Under the pieces are notes generated by a model. It worked only from the letters and a program-made list of their open reading frames with translations. It ran no database searches and was not told the DNA's origin. Shown one piece after another: positions 6,313 through 6,330 of a stretch of 6,330 bases of DNA. Origin of the DNA: Saprospiraceae bacterium (lineage in GTDB: Bacteria > Bacteroidota > Bacteroidia > Chitinophagales > Saprospiraceae). The first letter of the stretch is position 1. Every line of letters begins with the position of its first letter. Both the position numbers and the translations under genes were made by a program. The DNA lies in contig JABDPK010000051.1 in NCBI GenBank assembly GCA_013042795.1, positions 1-6,330 on the forward strand, given 5' to 3'.

Positions 6313-6330
6313 ATTTGATATCCTTATGTT

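Overview
The window looks like ordinary chromosomal DNA of a member of the phylum Bacteroidota, probably a free-living or environmental Cytophagia/Bacteroidia-type organism. The reasons are the AT-rich composition, start codons with A/T-rich leaders and no clear Shine-Dalgarno sequence, one exact match to the Bacteroidota -7 promoter motif TAnnTTTG, and protein families typical of the phylum. No phage, transposon, CRISPR, tRNA or rRNA signal was seen. I cannot name a genus.

Layout. (1) Positions 1-2123, plus strand: the 3' end of an operon. It holds the C-terminal part of an M1-family zinc aminopeptidase (its active site lies before the window), a six-helix membrane protein starting 1 nt after it, and a three-helix membrane protein overlapping the second by 8 nt. 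The third protein ends in a LAS-type (M15/hedgehog-like) zinc peptidase domain. (2) Positions 2127-3005, minus strand: an AraC-family regulator with an N-terminal cupin sensor, convergent with the operon and separated from it by 3 nt. (3) Positions 3006-3867: a divergent intergenic region with short palindromes and a likely promoter, then a small secreted protein with two similar beta-strand-rich repeats, then a strong intrinsic terminator. (4) Positions 3901-4746, minus strand: a sterol desaturase/fatty acid hydroxylase family membrane di-iron enzyme. (5) Positions 4862-5386: a GNAT acetyltransferase. (6) Positions 5555-6145: a DUF1801-plus-YdeI/OmpD-associated protein. (7) Positions 6146-6330: noncoding, with two hairpins, the second a very long-stemmed terminator that could work in both directions.

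How the genes relate. Only the first three are convincingly one unit: tight spacing and overlap suggest translational coupling of two metallopeptidases through a membrane protein, perhaps for peptide or peptidoglycan processing at the membrane. The substrate is not known from the sequence. The others appear to be single-gene units with unrelated jobs: regulation, envelope or secreted protein, lipid hydroxylation, acetylation and a stress-associated cytoplasmic protein. The most novel-looking item is the membrane-anchored LAS-like peptidase with an enlarged metal-binding loop and its fixed-looking pairing with an M1 peptidase. Nothing in the window amounts to an obvious new defence or mobile system.
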